Below the pieces are notes generated by a model. That model was not told the origin of the DNA. It saw only the letters and a program-made list of their open reading frames with translations, and did no database searches. From assembly GCF_021130785.1 (NCBI RefSeq), contig NC_060209.1, positions 23,622,001-23,686,000 of the forward strand: DNA of 64,000 nt, read 5' to 3'. How positions within the stretch are numbered: the stretch's first letter is position 1; every line of letters starts with the position of its first letter. The DNA is from Homalodisca vitripennis. Its lineage: Eukaryota; Arthropoda; Insecta; Hemiptera; Cicadellidae. Below are positions 21,111-33,970 of the stretch, piece after piece. Made by a program: the position numbers and the translations under genes.

Positions 21111-23718
21111 CTCGTTAATGAAAGTAATACGTTTAAATTAATTATCATTTTCATTAACGTATCGTGTTGTGATATGATATATCGTAACTACATAACGAAA
21201 CGAATTATTACGTACTGTTTCCTAATATGAATAGAATAATACGTACATCGTAATATTTATTTACTATGTTAAGAGCTTACTGACCATGAAAAATTATAGA
21301 TATATTTCAGATAAAATCATGGCTGTTTGTGTGAGCTTAGGTATAAAACTTAAGTATAACTTATAAAACTTAGGTGTAACTTAGTAATATAAAATAGCTA
21401 CCTAAAGGCGTCCTATACATAAATATAAAAAATGCCTCTATAATGGTGGTAGGCCTCCAGTAAAAGCTAAGTACGAACACGAGGGAAAAGCTTTTAGTCT
21501 TATTCACCTAATACACTTTTAGTCCGGAAAGCGACATACTATACTTTAAAACAAAAATCTTATTTTTTTGCAAAACTCATAAAGAGTTCCAATAGGAAAG
21601 GAGTTGTACGTAAGAAAGTCTAGTTTTTGTGGGAGGCTAAATAAAACAGCAAATCGTTAAAAAAATAGTAAATTAATGATAATGTTAATTTGCGTTAATA
21701 CACTTACAACCCTTAGGTGCGAATAACAGTTATGTCAATATGAGGCAACGAATTAGAGACTGTAGGTGGTGATTATGCATTGTAATATTTACTACCCGAA
21801 ATATTTTTAAATGTACATTGTATATTGAAAGTAGAATGTATATTGATATAATATTCTGTGATATTTATTTAGTACGTCATAATATTTTTAAGACAATCGT
21901 AATTTGGTTTAAAGAGGGAACCCTAGTGAGGCAGCCTCGCATTTGATTAAAAGAAGATGCAAAATATAGTATAATCGTAAATAATTATACTACCTCTTTC
22001 TATACTGTATTTATAATGTTTTAATGCATTAATAAAACAAAAATGATCTTTATATACTTTGTAGTACTGAAGTGAGACGAATCCCATGTAATTTGAAGCC
22101 TACATTTAATGTAAAATTAAGATGCAAAATATTTATGAGTTTAATGGTGTATAATTTTAATGATACACTTTGTACTATATTTCTCTATATTTAAAAGTAT
22201 TCTCACAACATAAAGACTCTTTGCATCTTTTGTAGTAATAGTCTAGCAATCAGGACGATGGAACCCATCTGATCTCATTGTCACGGGTTTAAAGGTGACC
22301 TATTTTCATCCTTTTGTACCGAGACAAGACTTTGATTCCTACATTCAGAGCAATTATTCCAATCCATTTGAACTGATGTACGCGAATTAAATTTCAAAGG
22401 AAGTATTGGTGATAGTGTACAGCGCACTTTATTACAGCGTTTTTTTATTGCAGGGACGATAGTTCGATCCTTACCTGACTTATATTCTTTATTGTATTTG
22501 CGTATATTTCTTCATTGAAACTGACTCGGATTTAAGTATTTATAATCATTAAAACAATAATCTGAACCATTTTAATGCACAGTATTCATTATTTAAGCAA
22601 TCATTTATCAAAATATTTCTGGAATTTGAATGAGAAGAAATTAAACCTGTAGGTAAATTATGAAAACATAATAAAACCGCGATCACAAACGTAAACGAAT
22701 ACATTCCACCTTATTGGTGTGGGTTTAGCAATTATAAATAAAGATTATCTTCGATACAGCTTTATCCATCAATAAAATCGTATAGATAAATAATAACCAA
22801 CGTAAGAATGTATATAGAAAAAATACAGACTGAAAATATTCAACTTAGTTATAGCACAACAGTTTCAAAATAATGCTGTGATAACGAAACAATCCAATTT
22901 ACTGTTATCATTTAAAATGAACATTTTTATATGAAATCTCCAAACAAAAACGAATTCAAAGTACTTAGCAAAGTTGGTACTCTAGATTATGTGAGAAAGA
23001 TAAGTCTATAATTTATAAATACAAAAATTACGCAGTACCATAACGTTTGAAAATAAATTCGAGAACAACAGCGTAAACTTAACTTATTAAAAGACTAATA
23101 AATTTGAAAAATGCAGAAACAATAGAAAAGACACTTAATTATTTACAGACACTCATGAAACACAAAATGGGAATCATTCGATTGAATGGGAAATAAATTA
23201 TTGAAAAATGACTATGAATAAAACTGATTTTAAAATAAAAACCAAACATTGTATTTTGCAATACGAAAGTATAAATTAAAAATTGTAGTTCAAATAACAC
23301 AAATAAGCGTTCAACTTCAAATAACAGAACAACCATGTAATCAAAATTAGTAGAGTATCTTTTAAAAACTAATCATAACCATGGAAGTATAAGAGATAAA
23401 ACAGTTAATTCACATTAGCAACGCAGAAGTGAAAACCATAATAAAAAAAAACTTCATATGTTGACATTACAAGATAGATCCAAACAATATGTCAAATACA
23501 TGCAAGTTACTACCTACAAAAACATCTAATATATGAACACATTTTCAACATAAAGATATAATAATAAAACTTAAAAAACTTTTACCCCGAGAAACTTAAA
23601 ATGTAAAATATGGCATTCAAATATTCATCAATGTCAACACGTGTTATAACGTTTTTATTAAATTTATCTTTCAACTTCTAACCTGAAACTTTTACCACGG
23701 TGATTACGGCCTAGCTAA
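21111..23718. other. Long AT-rich stretch
   Basis: No gene is recognised. Around 22395-22480 a weak B-box-like AGTTCGATCC follows an A-box-like segment, possibly a decayed tRNA-derived SINE, but the spacing and arms are unconvincing. Confidence 0.4.
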
Positions 23719-23760
23719 AAAAAAAAAAAAAAAAAAAAAAAAACAAAACACACACACACA
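23719..23760. repeat. Poly-A run followed by a short CA repeat
   Basis: About 26 A residues are followed by AACAAAACACACACACACA, just left of the mariner. It may be the tail of a retroposon now unrecognisable, or simple sequence. Confidence 0.85.
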
Positions 23761-23772
23761 AATATATATATA

Positions 23773-24714
23773 CAGGGTTTGTCCGGAAAGTAATAGGAAT
23801 GAGTCAATTAAAAAAAATGTATTGAGCAAATCGTTACAATTCTTTAAAAAACTTTCAAGATAGGCTCCTTCTGCGTCGATGCAGCGCTGCCAGCGCGATT
23901 TCCAAGCATTGAAGGCGTCACAGAAGCCATTCTCCGGAATAGCCTTGAGAGCCGCGGTACAAGCTGCTTATATCTCCTCTGTCGTCTCAAAATGCTTGCC
24001 TTTTTAGGCGAGAAAACAAAAAAAAGTCTGGGGGGGGGCCACATCTGGGCTGTAGGGCGGCTGTGGAAGAGTTGGGATGCCGGCCTTGGTCAGGTAGCTA
24101 TTCACAAGAAAGACGGTGTGAGCCGCAATTTTTGGTCGCCAGTGAGAACTTTTGGGACCATCTTCGCACACACTTTGCGGATGTTCAAATGCTCCGTCAC
24201 AATTTCATGAACGACAGATTTCGGTAAATGTAACATCTGGGCAATTAAATGAATACTTAGTCGACAGTCTTGAGTTCAAAACTTTTCGCACACGAGTCAC
24301 ATTGTCGGTGTTTGTCGAAGTCGAAGGTCTTCCAGCAAGGTCTTTATCAGCGACCTCTTCCCGGCCCTCCAAAAAGGCCTGGTGCCACCGAAACACACCA
24401 CACTTCTTGCTAAAGCAACATCTGGGTAAGCCTGCTTGATTATATCAAATGTCTCTGCCGCAGATTTACCGAGTTTCACACTGAATCTACTCGTGTACCT
24501 CTTCTCTAACGAACGCTGCATTTTCAGCTTGCACCACTCACAAAAACACGTCACTTGAAAATGCCTGTTCTGACTCTTCAGGTGCTCGGAGACAACTGAC
24601 CAGCCGCTTGTTCGTTAGCTAGGAACACCCTCTACCGAATCCAGTCGTTGCGCGCACGCTCCGAAGTACAGTCTCGGCAAAAGAAAATCAGTCCTATTAC
24701 TTTCCGGACAAACC

Positions 24715-24717
<3 letters not shown>
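23773..24717 (-). mobile_element. mariner-family DNA transposon, internally deleted
   Basis: Perfect 26-bp inverted ends start CAGGGTTTGTCCGGAAAG at 23773 and end with its complement at 24717. Both are flanked by TA, the mariner target site. Length is about 945 bp against roughly 1.3 kb for intact elements. The transposase remnant is on the minus strand. The right flank is a long TA microsatellite, so the element went into, or seeded, a TA tract. Confidence 0.95.
23816..24521 (-). pseudogene. mariner transposase remnant lacking the catalytic core
   Basis: The likely start is the ATG at 24521, giving MQRSLEKRYTSRF then VKLGKSAAETFDIIKQAY, the N-terminal DNA-binding domain. This continues out of frame with EGREEVADKDLAGRPSTST and VVHEIVTEHLNIRKVCAK. 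After VLTGDQK the sequence jumps to VNSYLTKAGIPTLPQPPYSP, so about 115-125 residues holding the first two catalytic aspartates (TGDE and HHDNAPSH regions in relatives) are missing. Only the third, in PYSPDVAP, remains. A run of eight or more G/C and several frameshifts break the C terminus (ENGFCDAF...SRWQRCIDAEGAYLES). It cannot be active but could be mobilised in trans through its intact ends. Confidence 0.93.

Positions 24718-24771
<54 letters not shown>
24718..24771. repeat. (TA)n microsatellite beside the mariner
   Basis: About 27 TA repeats follow the right terminal repeat directly, and a shorter TA run flanks the left end. Confidence 0.97.
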
Positions 24772-24774
<3 letters not shown>

Positions 24775-27700
24775 AAAAGAAACATAAACAGCAAACAATA
24801 TTTTTGTCAGTTGAGAGGCTTGTGCAAGCGGACTTTTAAAGTGGTAATTTTGTCAATACCAAAGCAAATAAAAAGAACCTTTTTCTAACTGTTTTTCTTA
24901 TTTCTCATAACCTATGTACAAATATGGTATCTGTAGGTTTAATAGTTCTAGAAATAATATTTTTCTAAAAAAATACCAAATGGCGTTTAATGTCTAAACA
25001 AAATATTTTTTGTTTACATGATATTTTTCTCCGACATCCCTTTCTGAGCACCATGCAGATATATGTGTGTGTTTACCCACATACGTCAACATTACAATTT
25101 TAAATGTGGCAATGGTCATATATTCATATGATAATCTGTTATTTATACTATAAGAAATGATTCATTCATAGTAGAAATATGTTTTTAAAACGAGATTTAC
25201 TGATAGTATCCAATGTATTAATTCATTTGAACATAATGACTAGTTGCAAATGAAATGGATACGTGTAAAGGATATGATCTCTCTGGTACTCGTAATTTCA
25301 CAAGTGATGATGTAAAATCAGCCCTTCTCAGTTGCTGCTCTGTTACGATTGATTACAATCGATACGCACGAAATCAATCAAATCAGTTGAAGCTTCGAAC
25401 TTGATTGATTAAACGTGATTACTTTTTGGATCACTACTAGTAAACATTACTTTCATTCCAGTTTTAATTTGAATAATTTCAGCTCTTGCTAAACCCTACG
25501 TATTGCCACAGGTTATCTGTTAAATAATATTGACTTCTAGTACCATTAATCATAAAGAGTAGCATACACACATTTCTAATTATTTTAAAATGTTATGTCA
25601 TTTCATTTTTATTGATAGAACATCCAAATACAGGTTTTATTGACGGCTTAGAAACTTTGAGTTCCTTGGACGAATTATATATTTGAAATTCGTTATACAT
25701 CTTTACCTTTCTCTATTCTCTGGAGATTCAGTTGCTTTACAGTTAACACAACGAAATATTTAATATGAACCTCCAATAGAAACATATAGTTATAAATTAA
25801 ATGACTGCGTCTACTGCAAAAATGTAGGTTTACATGTGCAATACATTTTCAAAATTTCCTTCTTTTGGAGTTATTTATTTTTATACTTAATCATAACCGT
25901 AATTACTTTATATGCTAACTAAAATAATTCCAAAATCAGTTTCTGAATACAAAGTGAAAAAAATGTCGCTAAACGATAATGTATTCCTACTGACAATACC
26001 AATACATCTTTACAACAATACACAGCCACATGACAACAGTGACGACCCAGCCTGCTACTACTGGTCGCGGACTGTGGAGCCATTACATTTGGTAGAATAA
26101 TTACGTGGATGGATCCCATCAGTGCAACCCCTTTTACCTTTAACGAGAGTGGCGAATTGGTACTCTATAATATATGATTGCAGTAGTTTTCCTCTACAAA
26201 ATATCATTTCAGCAATTATTTGATTTTATTAAGTTTCTAAAGTTTTTTGTGCTCAAGGTCAACTGCACGTAATTTGATAAATACCACAGGTCCATTGAAT
26301 ACTAATAGAATTTTTAAAATGAGATCTATAATATATAGAGAGATGAAAATTACTTATTGTGATTTACTTCAACAGCAACTTTAACTGAACCAAAACAGTA
26401 TTACTACGATTATTTAAACAGATACAAGGCGACATATCCTAATAAATCCACCCACTAAATTTGTACTCCGTTATTAGTTCCTTTTTATTAATAAAGTAGC
26501 TATTACACAAGGAACTGAAATAAAATTTAATCTGTAACTTTGACAAGTTTTCAGGATTCGTTCCTATTATTTAATACAGTCGCCACAACCTGACAATGAT
26601 GACAAAGAAATACCATCTGAACTGAAAGATAATGTACTACATAAAGTTACTAGTAGTAGGCAGAAATGCCCACAAAGTGTATCGCTAACTAGAACTTTTT
26701 ATTATTATTAGTCTAAATAAGTTATCTAATATATGTATTGTTAAAGTAAAATGTTTTCATAGCATAAAATGTAATCAGTTGAAAGTGCAACATTTTTAAA
26801 TAAAAATAAACGTGCTGAGAGTTTCACTGGGAGATTTATAAATACTTATATCCACATAATCATGACGCTAAATGTAGCAAAAAAAATAAAATAAAAACAT
26901 ATTTCAACAAATTTTTATAACGTCCTCATTATATACACATTAAAATATGTTTCTGATATTGAATATAGGAAAAATCCACAGGAGAAATTGGATGAATAAT
27001 ACAGTAGCAGTAAACAGATATACAGTACAGATAAGCTATGGTGCAATCTAAGGAAGACTTTTATAGGACGGGCAATTCATTAAAAGCCCAGTGACTGGGA
27101 AATGCAAAGATTTACTGTTAAACTTTCCCTCAAGAGAACTTAGGAGTTTATCTTTTAGATTGAGAACTGGCAATCCTTAACATCTACATGACAGTTTTAA
27201 GATCTACATATTTTAACTGTGTATTTTTTAAAGGCGATCATATCTCTAATATTTTGGTGTCTATCTTGACGAGTAGGATACATCCATGAGTCTGCAGTTA
27301 TACCTTGTAGTCCAGTTAAAGATAGCATTATCTGAATAGAATTAGTTGAACTGCACTATCTCCTACACAAACACAAAGTCTGACAAGTTAAGTGGTTGTT
27401 ATACTACACAACGTGTTCGTACACAATACACATGCTTGCAAGCATGCTCATAAGTATGCATAAGCTTATAAGCAGGTCATGTCCAACGGTTTTTTCTCCC
27501 ATACAAATTTGTTAAAATGAACTGATAAATGTAAACCTTGGTTAGAGCTCTAGGAATTCACACCGGGAATCCATATCTTCAAGAGACATTTTAATTTCAG
27601 TTACAGTATGATGGTGACTACATGACATGTAACCTAATTATTTTACTCGAGTATGTCAGCGGTACAAGCGACTGATCTGGTTTAATTGTCCGTACACTGT

Positions 27701-28089
27701 GCATGTCCTACCAGGCTATGAGTCATGCTACTCAAGACCACGTTCAAATTCAACGTATACTATCGGCAATAAGAACATGATAATATATAGCGAGTTTTAG
27801 AATATCATGTATTGGCTATACAATTTGCCTCTTTTATTATTTGATCCAGACGTGAATTTTTCTTATTTTATAACACGGATCTGAAAAATAAGATGAGCCT
27901 TTTTACTGCGCTAGTCTAAACTTTGGTATTGTTTCAGTAAAATATTTTAAGTTGACAGTTATGACTAATGTTTAGTTTTAGTTAAATTTAATAATAGTTT
28001 TATTTAACAAAGCATATTACGTTTAATGATTGAGCGAGTGAGAGAAATCAGCTGTTATACCTCAAATATCAATTCTAAATTTATCAGGA
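24772..28089. other. Long AT-rich stretch
   Basis: No gene or repeat family is recognised. A perfect 16-bp palindrome CATGCTTGCAAGCATG lies at 27431-27446, and a weak tRNA-like segment near 27640-27770 was not accepted. Confidence 0.45.
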
Positions 28090-28489
28090 TCGAACCATAA
28101 TATGCTCGTTCCGCTTGGCTGGCCAGTGGAGCTGCATCTGTTATACTGGTAGGATCGTAGTCACGCCTTTGCTCTCCTTTTCATTACTCCGCATGTCTCC
28201 TGTATTCATTCACTTCTCTGCTTATTATTCCATCTAACCATCTAAAGCGCACCATTCTCATTTATTGTTTTACATATTTTGTTATTCCTTGTTCACCCTT
28301 TATGTGCCGTTGTGAGTGATAAAATTTACGTTCTCCCACGAACTTGGACCATCCGTCTGTGTGGACCTCTGGAGCCCCCTTCCCGGAATTCTCCTTCGGA
28401 TCTCGTGCGTCAGATCCAGAAACTCTTCTTGTTTTGAGTTCAGAGAGAATTCTTATATATTTAAAAATTAACAAAGGAAATATATCCAT
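28090..28489 (-). other. GC-richer segment with a coding-like minus-strand stretch
   Basis: A 75-codon minus-strand frame (28262-28489) contains the charged stretch SGSDARDPKENSGKGAPEVH, and further along the same strand, out of frame, an RWLDGI-like reading (about 28230-28245) recalls the C-terminal region of RTE-type LINEs. Stops interrupt it. This may be a decayed LINE tail or a lost exon. I cannot assign it. Confidence 0.3.
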
Positions 28490-28867
28490 TCCATTTTATA
28501 ACCTAAAATATAATGCCACAATGATTGCTATCTTAGGAGAGATTATCCATAAGGGCTTGGTGAGATCTCAACCGTAACTCACATAAAATTTCACAAACCA
28601 GTAAAACAAGTATTACCATACTGATTAAAATAAAGTCTTTACACACTCCACGTACGGGAAAGAAATTGATTCTTAGTCAAAGAATAATATTTTTTGTTTA
28701 AAGACTAATGTATTGGTGGTATTGATTTTCATTCTGCCAACAACTAGGCTATAGATACTGATTTAACCATCATTGAAATAAAAAAGTAAATAAAAACAAC
28801 CGGTTTGTTAATCAAGAGATTTGTTAACAGACAATGTGTACTTATATCTACTATTAAAAAAAAGAGT
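28490..28867. other. AT-rich spacer
   Basis: Nothing recognisable. Confidence 0.5.
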
Positions 28868-29078
28868 AAAGAATGTCTTATTTTACCAGGCGAACTTAGG
28901 GCTAAGAACCCATGTCTAACACTTAACCTGGGGACCAACGGCTTAAAGGTGACTTCCGAACCACCACAATGGCCGGGCAGGCGGGCCGCTATCCAAGCAG
29001 CGGCCACGCTCGACGTTGCTTGATCTGGTTATCTTGCGATAACCGCCGTACCCGCTACACTGCGCCATTGGCAGCACA
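28868..29078 (-). mobile_element. SINE with a 5S rRNA-like head, copy 3, promoter segment deleted
   Basis: On the minus strand it carries GCCAATGGCGCAGTGTAGCG, CAAGCAACGTCGAGCGTGGC, GGCCATTGTGGTGGTTCGG and the end CGCCTGGTAAAATAAGACAT. It has lost about 35 bp that include the GATGGGTGACCGC box C-like segment found in the other two copies, so it probably could not be transcribed from that promoter. The frames on both strands here are shadows. Confidence 0.82.
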
Positions 29079-31929
29079 TGTTAATACTACATGTTAATAG
29101 CACGCAAGAACCCATGTCACACAACACACAAGGCTGGTGACACAATTTTAATACTAAAGCTGATTTAATTCTTTACATATCCTGCGGACAGACAACAAAG
29201 ATGAAATTTGACAGAAAATAATGTTTTCCTGTACCAGTTTGATAATGGAAAGTTTTGCCAGTCCCTTGAGCGATATTCTTAATGACTATGATGGCCAATA
29301 TGATAGTTAAATACTATGATAGGGTACCCAGTATCTTCAAAGACGATGTTACTTATTGTAGAAATAAAGTCCATGCAAGATTTTAAGTTTGTATATCAAT
29401 TCACTCTAAATGATATTCTGTGGAAAAAGGCAAAAATAAAAGGAATTATGCCAGCCCTCTGAGCAAAATATAGAAAATTCCAAATCTATAACTTAATTAG
29501 TTTTCTATGTATATTTCAAAAAGCTTATTCTTTGCTAAAGAGATATTATCAATTACGAGTTGTCCAAGCCTGTATAGATATGAAATTTATTGTTAAATTA
29601 CAACTCCATAGCTGAATTTCGTGGTTAAGATAGCAGACGGAATGTTTTGAATTGTTAAAACTCAGGCAAATTCCATTTAGGGACATACACAATCGTCGAT
29701 CTCCATGTAGTCTGTAAAGGGTGTTTCAGAACACCTGTATAAATGTCTAGCCATCAAGCGGGTAACTCCAGAGGTTTAGTTTAGACGGATTCCCTACTAA
29801 ACTACCTAAAATTCCCTACTTAAAGAATTTCTTATAAATAATTTAAACTCTGATAAAAACATTATTTCCCAAAAACTGATGTTCCCTTGTTTAAATCTCA
29901 AATATTTCAAAAGCAAATACATATCTTGTTTTACATTATTTTTTAAGCATTTGCATCCTATAAATTTTGACGGAGAATAAATTTAATTATTCTCGTTTTG
30001 TTAAATCGCAGTATAAAGTGTGTAGAAAATGTTATAGCTTCCATACATTACGCTTTGTCTATTTTATGTCTATTTATAATGTTAATCCGGCTTTGAATGT
30101 GAATGTGAACATAAAGAAATCTTAGTAGTTGACGGTTTATAAAAATTTAATTATTAGTGTACGGTTTGTGAAATTTAGAATTTATTAATATGTGTATAAA
30201 AATAATATGGAGCAGCTTACAAAAAATCGTAACTAGTACCGACTTTAAATCACTGAGTAATAAATAATTGATCTACCATTAAATTCCTGTTTCTAAATAA
30301 TATTATAATGATACATAAATTATAATTTATAAATAGCTTTTATTTAGAAAAACATTGAATATGTTTTAGGTATGTAGAAAACTACTGGCTATTAACATGA
30401 ACATTTGAAAAAATCACGACATCCAATCTCACTCCCATCCTGTGATTAGAAGAGGGTTTGGTGAGTGGACACAGGCTGATTGCGAATGAGACCCTTTACA
30501 GAACAAAGGGGACCTCCGCACTGGGTTATTGTGCTAATTTATCACACTTAACATCGTGTTTAATTTTCTGCTTGGATAATGCAAGAGAAATTTAGTTCAT
30601 ACGTAATATCGATAAAATATCAATTATAATCATATTGAGTGTTGACGTAAAAAATATATAAACATATAAAAATCTAAACAGGTTAGATAATACTTCCTAA
30701 CTTTTATTAGACTGCAGTATAGTATATCCTGCTCAAATTATATTCAATATTATTACTCTTATAACACTTGGGTTTTATTGGAGTTGTTATGGTTGTATGA
30801 TGAATCCAAAATCTAGTAGCCTACTATTATTTTTAAATATTATTTACAGAAAAAGCTTTCTCATATAGGTATAATATTTAAGAAAACAGCTTTCCTCAAA
30901 AATTAGAATGTTTGCAAGTCACTTTCCTATTAGTTTCCCAAAATCGTAACTCTTATCAACGTATTGCACAATTCCAAATGTTTATCATCGTACGTAAGAG
31001 AGTGGCGGTAAATGGGACAAAAAGACATCTCTAATCTCTGTTTGGCCATACCATTTGGCGTCATATTAGATCTTAAATCTCAAACTCGCCCAGACTTAAA
31101 CAACAACAACATAGGATTTCCAAGGAGTGCCTTGTCATACTTTATGTAATTTTCAAAATTAGGAAACAAATTCTATCTTTGAATTTCATTTCATCTCCCT
31201 GCTTTTAAATCAAATATACTAGAACTCCTGAAGGGTATTCACTTGAAATTGTAATATAAACAGAACATTTTCTATAGTATGCTATGTTCCATAGTATACT
31301 AGTATAAATTAAGAACATTGAAAGAAACTCATATATCTGTAATATATTCTATAATTTTACTTCCGAAAGAATAATCAGTGACCTCAAATATAGACGTCAC
31401 CCAATAGAACAACATAATTAGTGAGTTATTCACTACCAACAAAAGGTTTTCTTGATAAAATATATTTTTCCATGTCATCATGATGCACAAGGTTGAAAAT
31501 AACTATCTAATTCTAGTTACAAATAAGCATTATAAAAAACATGAATACCATATTAAACTAATTATTGTTTCAAAAGAGTCATCTACATTTGATATAAGTT
31601 CTACTGAACATTATTATAACTCAATCAAAATTCTTTTACATGACTAAGTGTAAAATCATCGAGAACAAATCATACTTGAGAACTATGCATAAACCTGAGT
31701 TAGTCACTGTTCCATTGTTTTAGTAAAAAATACTAACTATATCTGTTGACTGTGGAAATATTCTACTGTCGATATTCAAATAAATTTATTTAAAGAATTT
31801 TTTCTTGCAATGGGAATTGTAATACTAAAAATGTAATATAAGGAGTTATTATGTAAAATGTATGGGGTGAAATTATTAATAAGATAACATATATCACCCT
31901 CCTGATACCACCAATGCACGTATTGATTC
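29079..31929. other. Long AT-rich stretch
   Basis: No gene is recognised. At 30410-30560 a GC-richer 150-bp segment (CCAATCTCACTCCCATCCTG, GGGGACCTCCGCACTGGG) resembles the cassettes in size and composition but has no partner in the window. Confidence 0.45.
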
Positions 31930-32085
31930 AAAAGCCGATATCTTGCTCAAATCGTGCGTGTTGGTTCGTTGTTTCGCGTCATTAACAGCTCTCAATCACA
32001 CTAAATACAGCTTGGTATCAGAGCACGCTATGTTAACTGTTATATTTTACCAGTTATTGCTGGTGTCCCGGTGGCAAATAACAGG
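31930..32085 (+). repeat. Family D cassette, copy 2
   Basis: Second copy of 6875-7027, displaced by 25,055 bp and on the same strand. Differences include GCGTGTTGGTTC for GCATGCTGTACC and small changes near the right end. There is no open frame equivalent to that of copy 1. Confidence 0.9.
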
Positions 32086-33344
32086 TAAAAAATTCCGGAT
32101 ATGAATTCTTTCCCGGATTACGTCGTGGAGCTGTTCATAAAAAGTAATGATCTTGTTCTTTGAATGACGTCACCTGCATTCATATTATTTGCCCTCAAGA
32201 CAGACACTGAATTATGTGACAAACTTACAAATAATAATAGTTTGTAATTTATGCATATGCTTCACTTAAAAGACGACTTGAAAAGACTCTCCAGCCCTAT
32301 AAGATATAATATATTATTGAATTGACATAGGGAAATTAACAATTTAAATTTATCTTTGTGCAAATGTTTTCATAGTACGTAAATCTGTGTATAGTTAACA
32401 CATAATGAAAAATATGCATAGTGTCTCAAGAATCATAAATTTCTAATCCTTTTTGTTGTATTAAATAGAATTCTTGTAATACTTGGACCGTTTTAATAAA
32501 CATAGATAATCTAAAGTAAATGATTTTTGTTGTTTTTGCTCATTTATAATCATTTATAAAAAATTCATATAGATACAAATATTTCAAGTTTAATCTCCTG
32601 AATATAACTGAAATTTTAGAACCGTTATAACGTTAAGCTTAGCTAATATTGAAAGGTAATGTTCAATTATGTGCGTGTTAGTGTTAGCCTAGTAAATACA
32701 TTTAGGCCATTCCTAAAATTTAAATTATTGATTTTCGTTTTATCTAAACAATAAATTAATATTCCAATTTGTGCGTACACTTTTACCAAAACCATTTTAA
32801 AACACCTGTTCTGCTCTATTATTACATTGAAAAAGTACTGAACACTATAATTTACACGTTTTTATCGATTTAGGTTTGGGTTTTGTAGGGTCTTGTAAAC
32901 TCAGAATTAAAACATCAACATTACCTTGTTTAAGATGTTTCTTCACGTATGCCAATATTCTCTTTGTTTTTATATTCCGGCGTATGTCTCTCCTAACACA
33001 TATTCATGCAATTGTTACTTGTTTTTAGTTATTGTTTTATAATTTAATTTTTAGGTCTTTCGACTTCGCAAGCTCCCAGTAACTCTTCAAATCCCAGTTA
33101 TTCGGAGCAAAAGACAGCTATTATTTTATTGCTATTATTATTTTACTTTGCAGAAGTAGTAAACTACGTTAAAAAGTAAACTTTGTAAAAGAATGTTTCA
33201 AATTAGTAGCTACTAGCTTAAAAAAACCTGAGGTTTAAAATTGATGTTAGAGTAAAGAAAGTATTTTAAAAATAGTATTTTAGCAGATATAGTTGAAGAT
33301 TATACTTAATTAGTGTTAAAAATGGACAAGAAAGAATTTTCGTC
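32086..33344. other. AT-rich spacer
   Basis: Nothing recognisable. Confidence 0.5.
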
Positions 33345-33970
33345 CTCCCATACAGCGAGAGTTATAACTTTTGAGGTCAAATTGAATCAAAAGACCTATA
33401 AAAACGTTGAGAAACCACTATAAATTATAATAAAAAGGCACAAAATTAATGCGTAATGGTTGTGTTTTGGAAAACTGTTATTAAGGTGTGTATTCCATGT
33501 TTTATAATCTTATTAAATTATAATTATGTCTTGATCTTTCACTCAGTTTAGGCAAATTAAAATGTAAAATTAACACTTTTACCCATAAAAAATTCTGCCA
33601 TACAGTGAGAATTTTAACTTTTGAGGTCAATTTGAATCAAAAGACGTTATAAAAAACGTTGAGACACCACTATAAATCATATTAAAAAGGTCATTGCCTC
33701 CAGCACAAAATTAATGCATAATTGTAGTGTTTTGGAAACTGTTATTAACGTGTGTGTTCCATTTTTTATAATTTTATTAAATTATATTTATGTAAATATA
33801 TCCAAATGCAACATAAAATAATAAAATTATGAAATTATTTAGGGGTTACACGAATACAAGATAAAATTGTCATAAAATTACATTACAACAGACAAATATC
33901 TCAAACTTTGATCTTTCACTCAATTTAGGCTAATTAAAAAGTAAAATTAACACTTTTACCAATAAAAAAT
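33345..33970. repeat. Direct duplication of a 250-bp segment, second copy with 113 extra bases
   Basis: 33345-33594 and 33595-33970 are homologous: CATACAGCGAGAGTT against CATACAGTGAGAATT, then CTTTTGAGGTCAAATTGAATC and TTGATCTTTCACTCAGTTTAGG in both. The second copy has about 113 bp more (roughly 33794-33906), either inserted there or deleted from the first. The sequence is AT-rich and without frames. Confidence 0.9.

Noticed and set aside
22395..22480. Possible tRNA-derived SINE with AGTTCGATCC
   Set aside because: Only a B-box-like match; no second copy or arm pairing supports it.
23992..24439. Plus-strand frames of 72 and 95 codons
   Set aside because: They are antisense to the mariner transposase remnant.
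27640..27770. tRNA-like segment with GTTCAAATTC
   Set aside because: The arms do not pair into a cloverleaf and the A box is poor.
28744..29023. Frames of 87 and 72 codons on opposite strands
   Set aside because: Both cross SINE copy 3 and have no counterpart in the other SINE copies.
29714..29733. Hairpin GGTGTTTCAGAACACC as a terminator or transposon end
   Set aside because: A short isolated stem in AT-rich eukaryotic DNA with no gene or partner end nearby.
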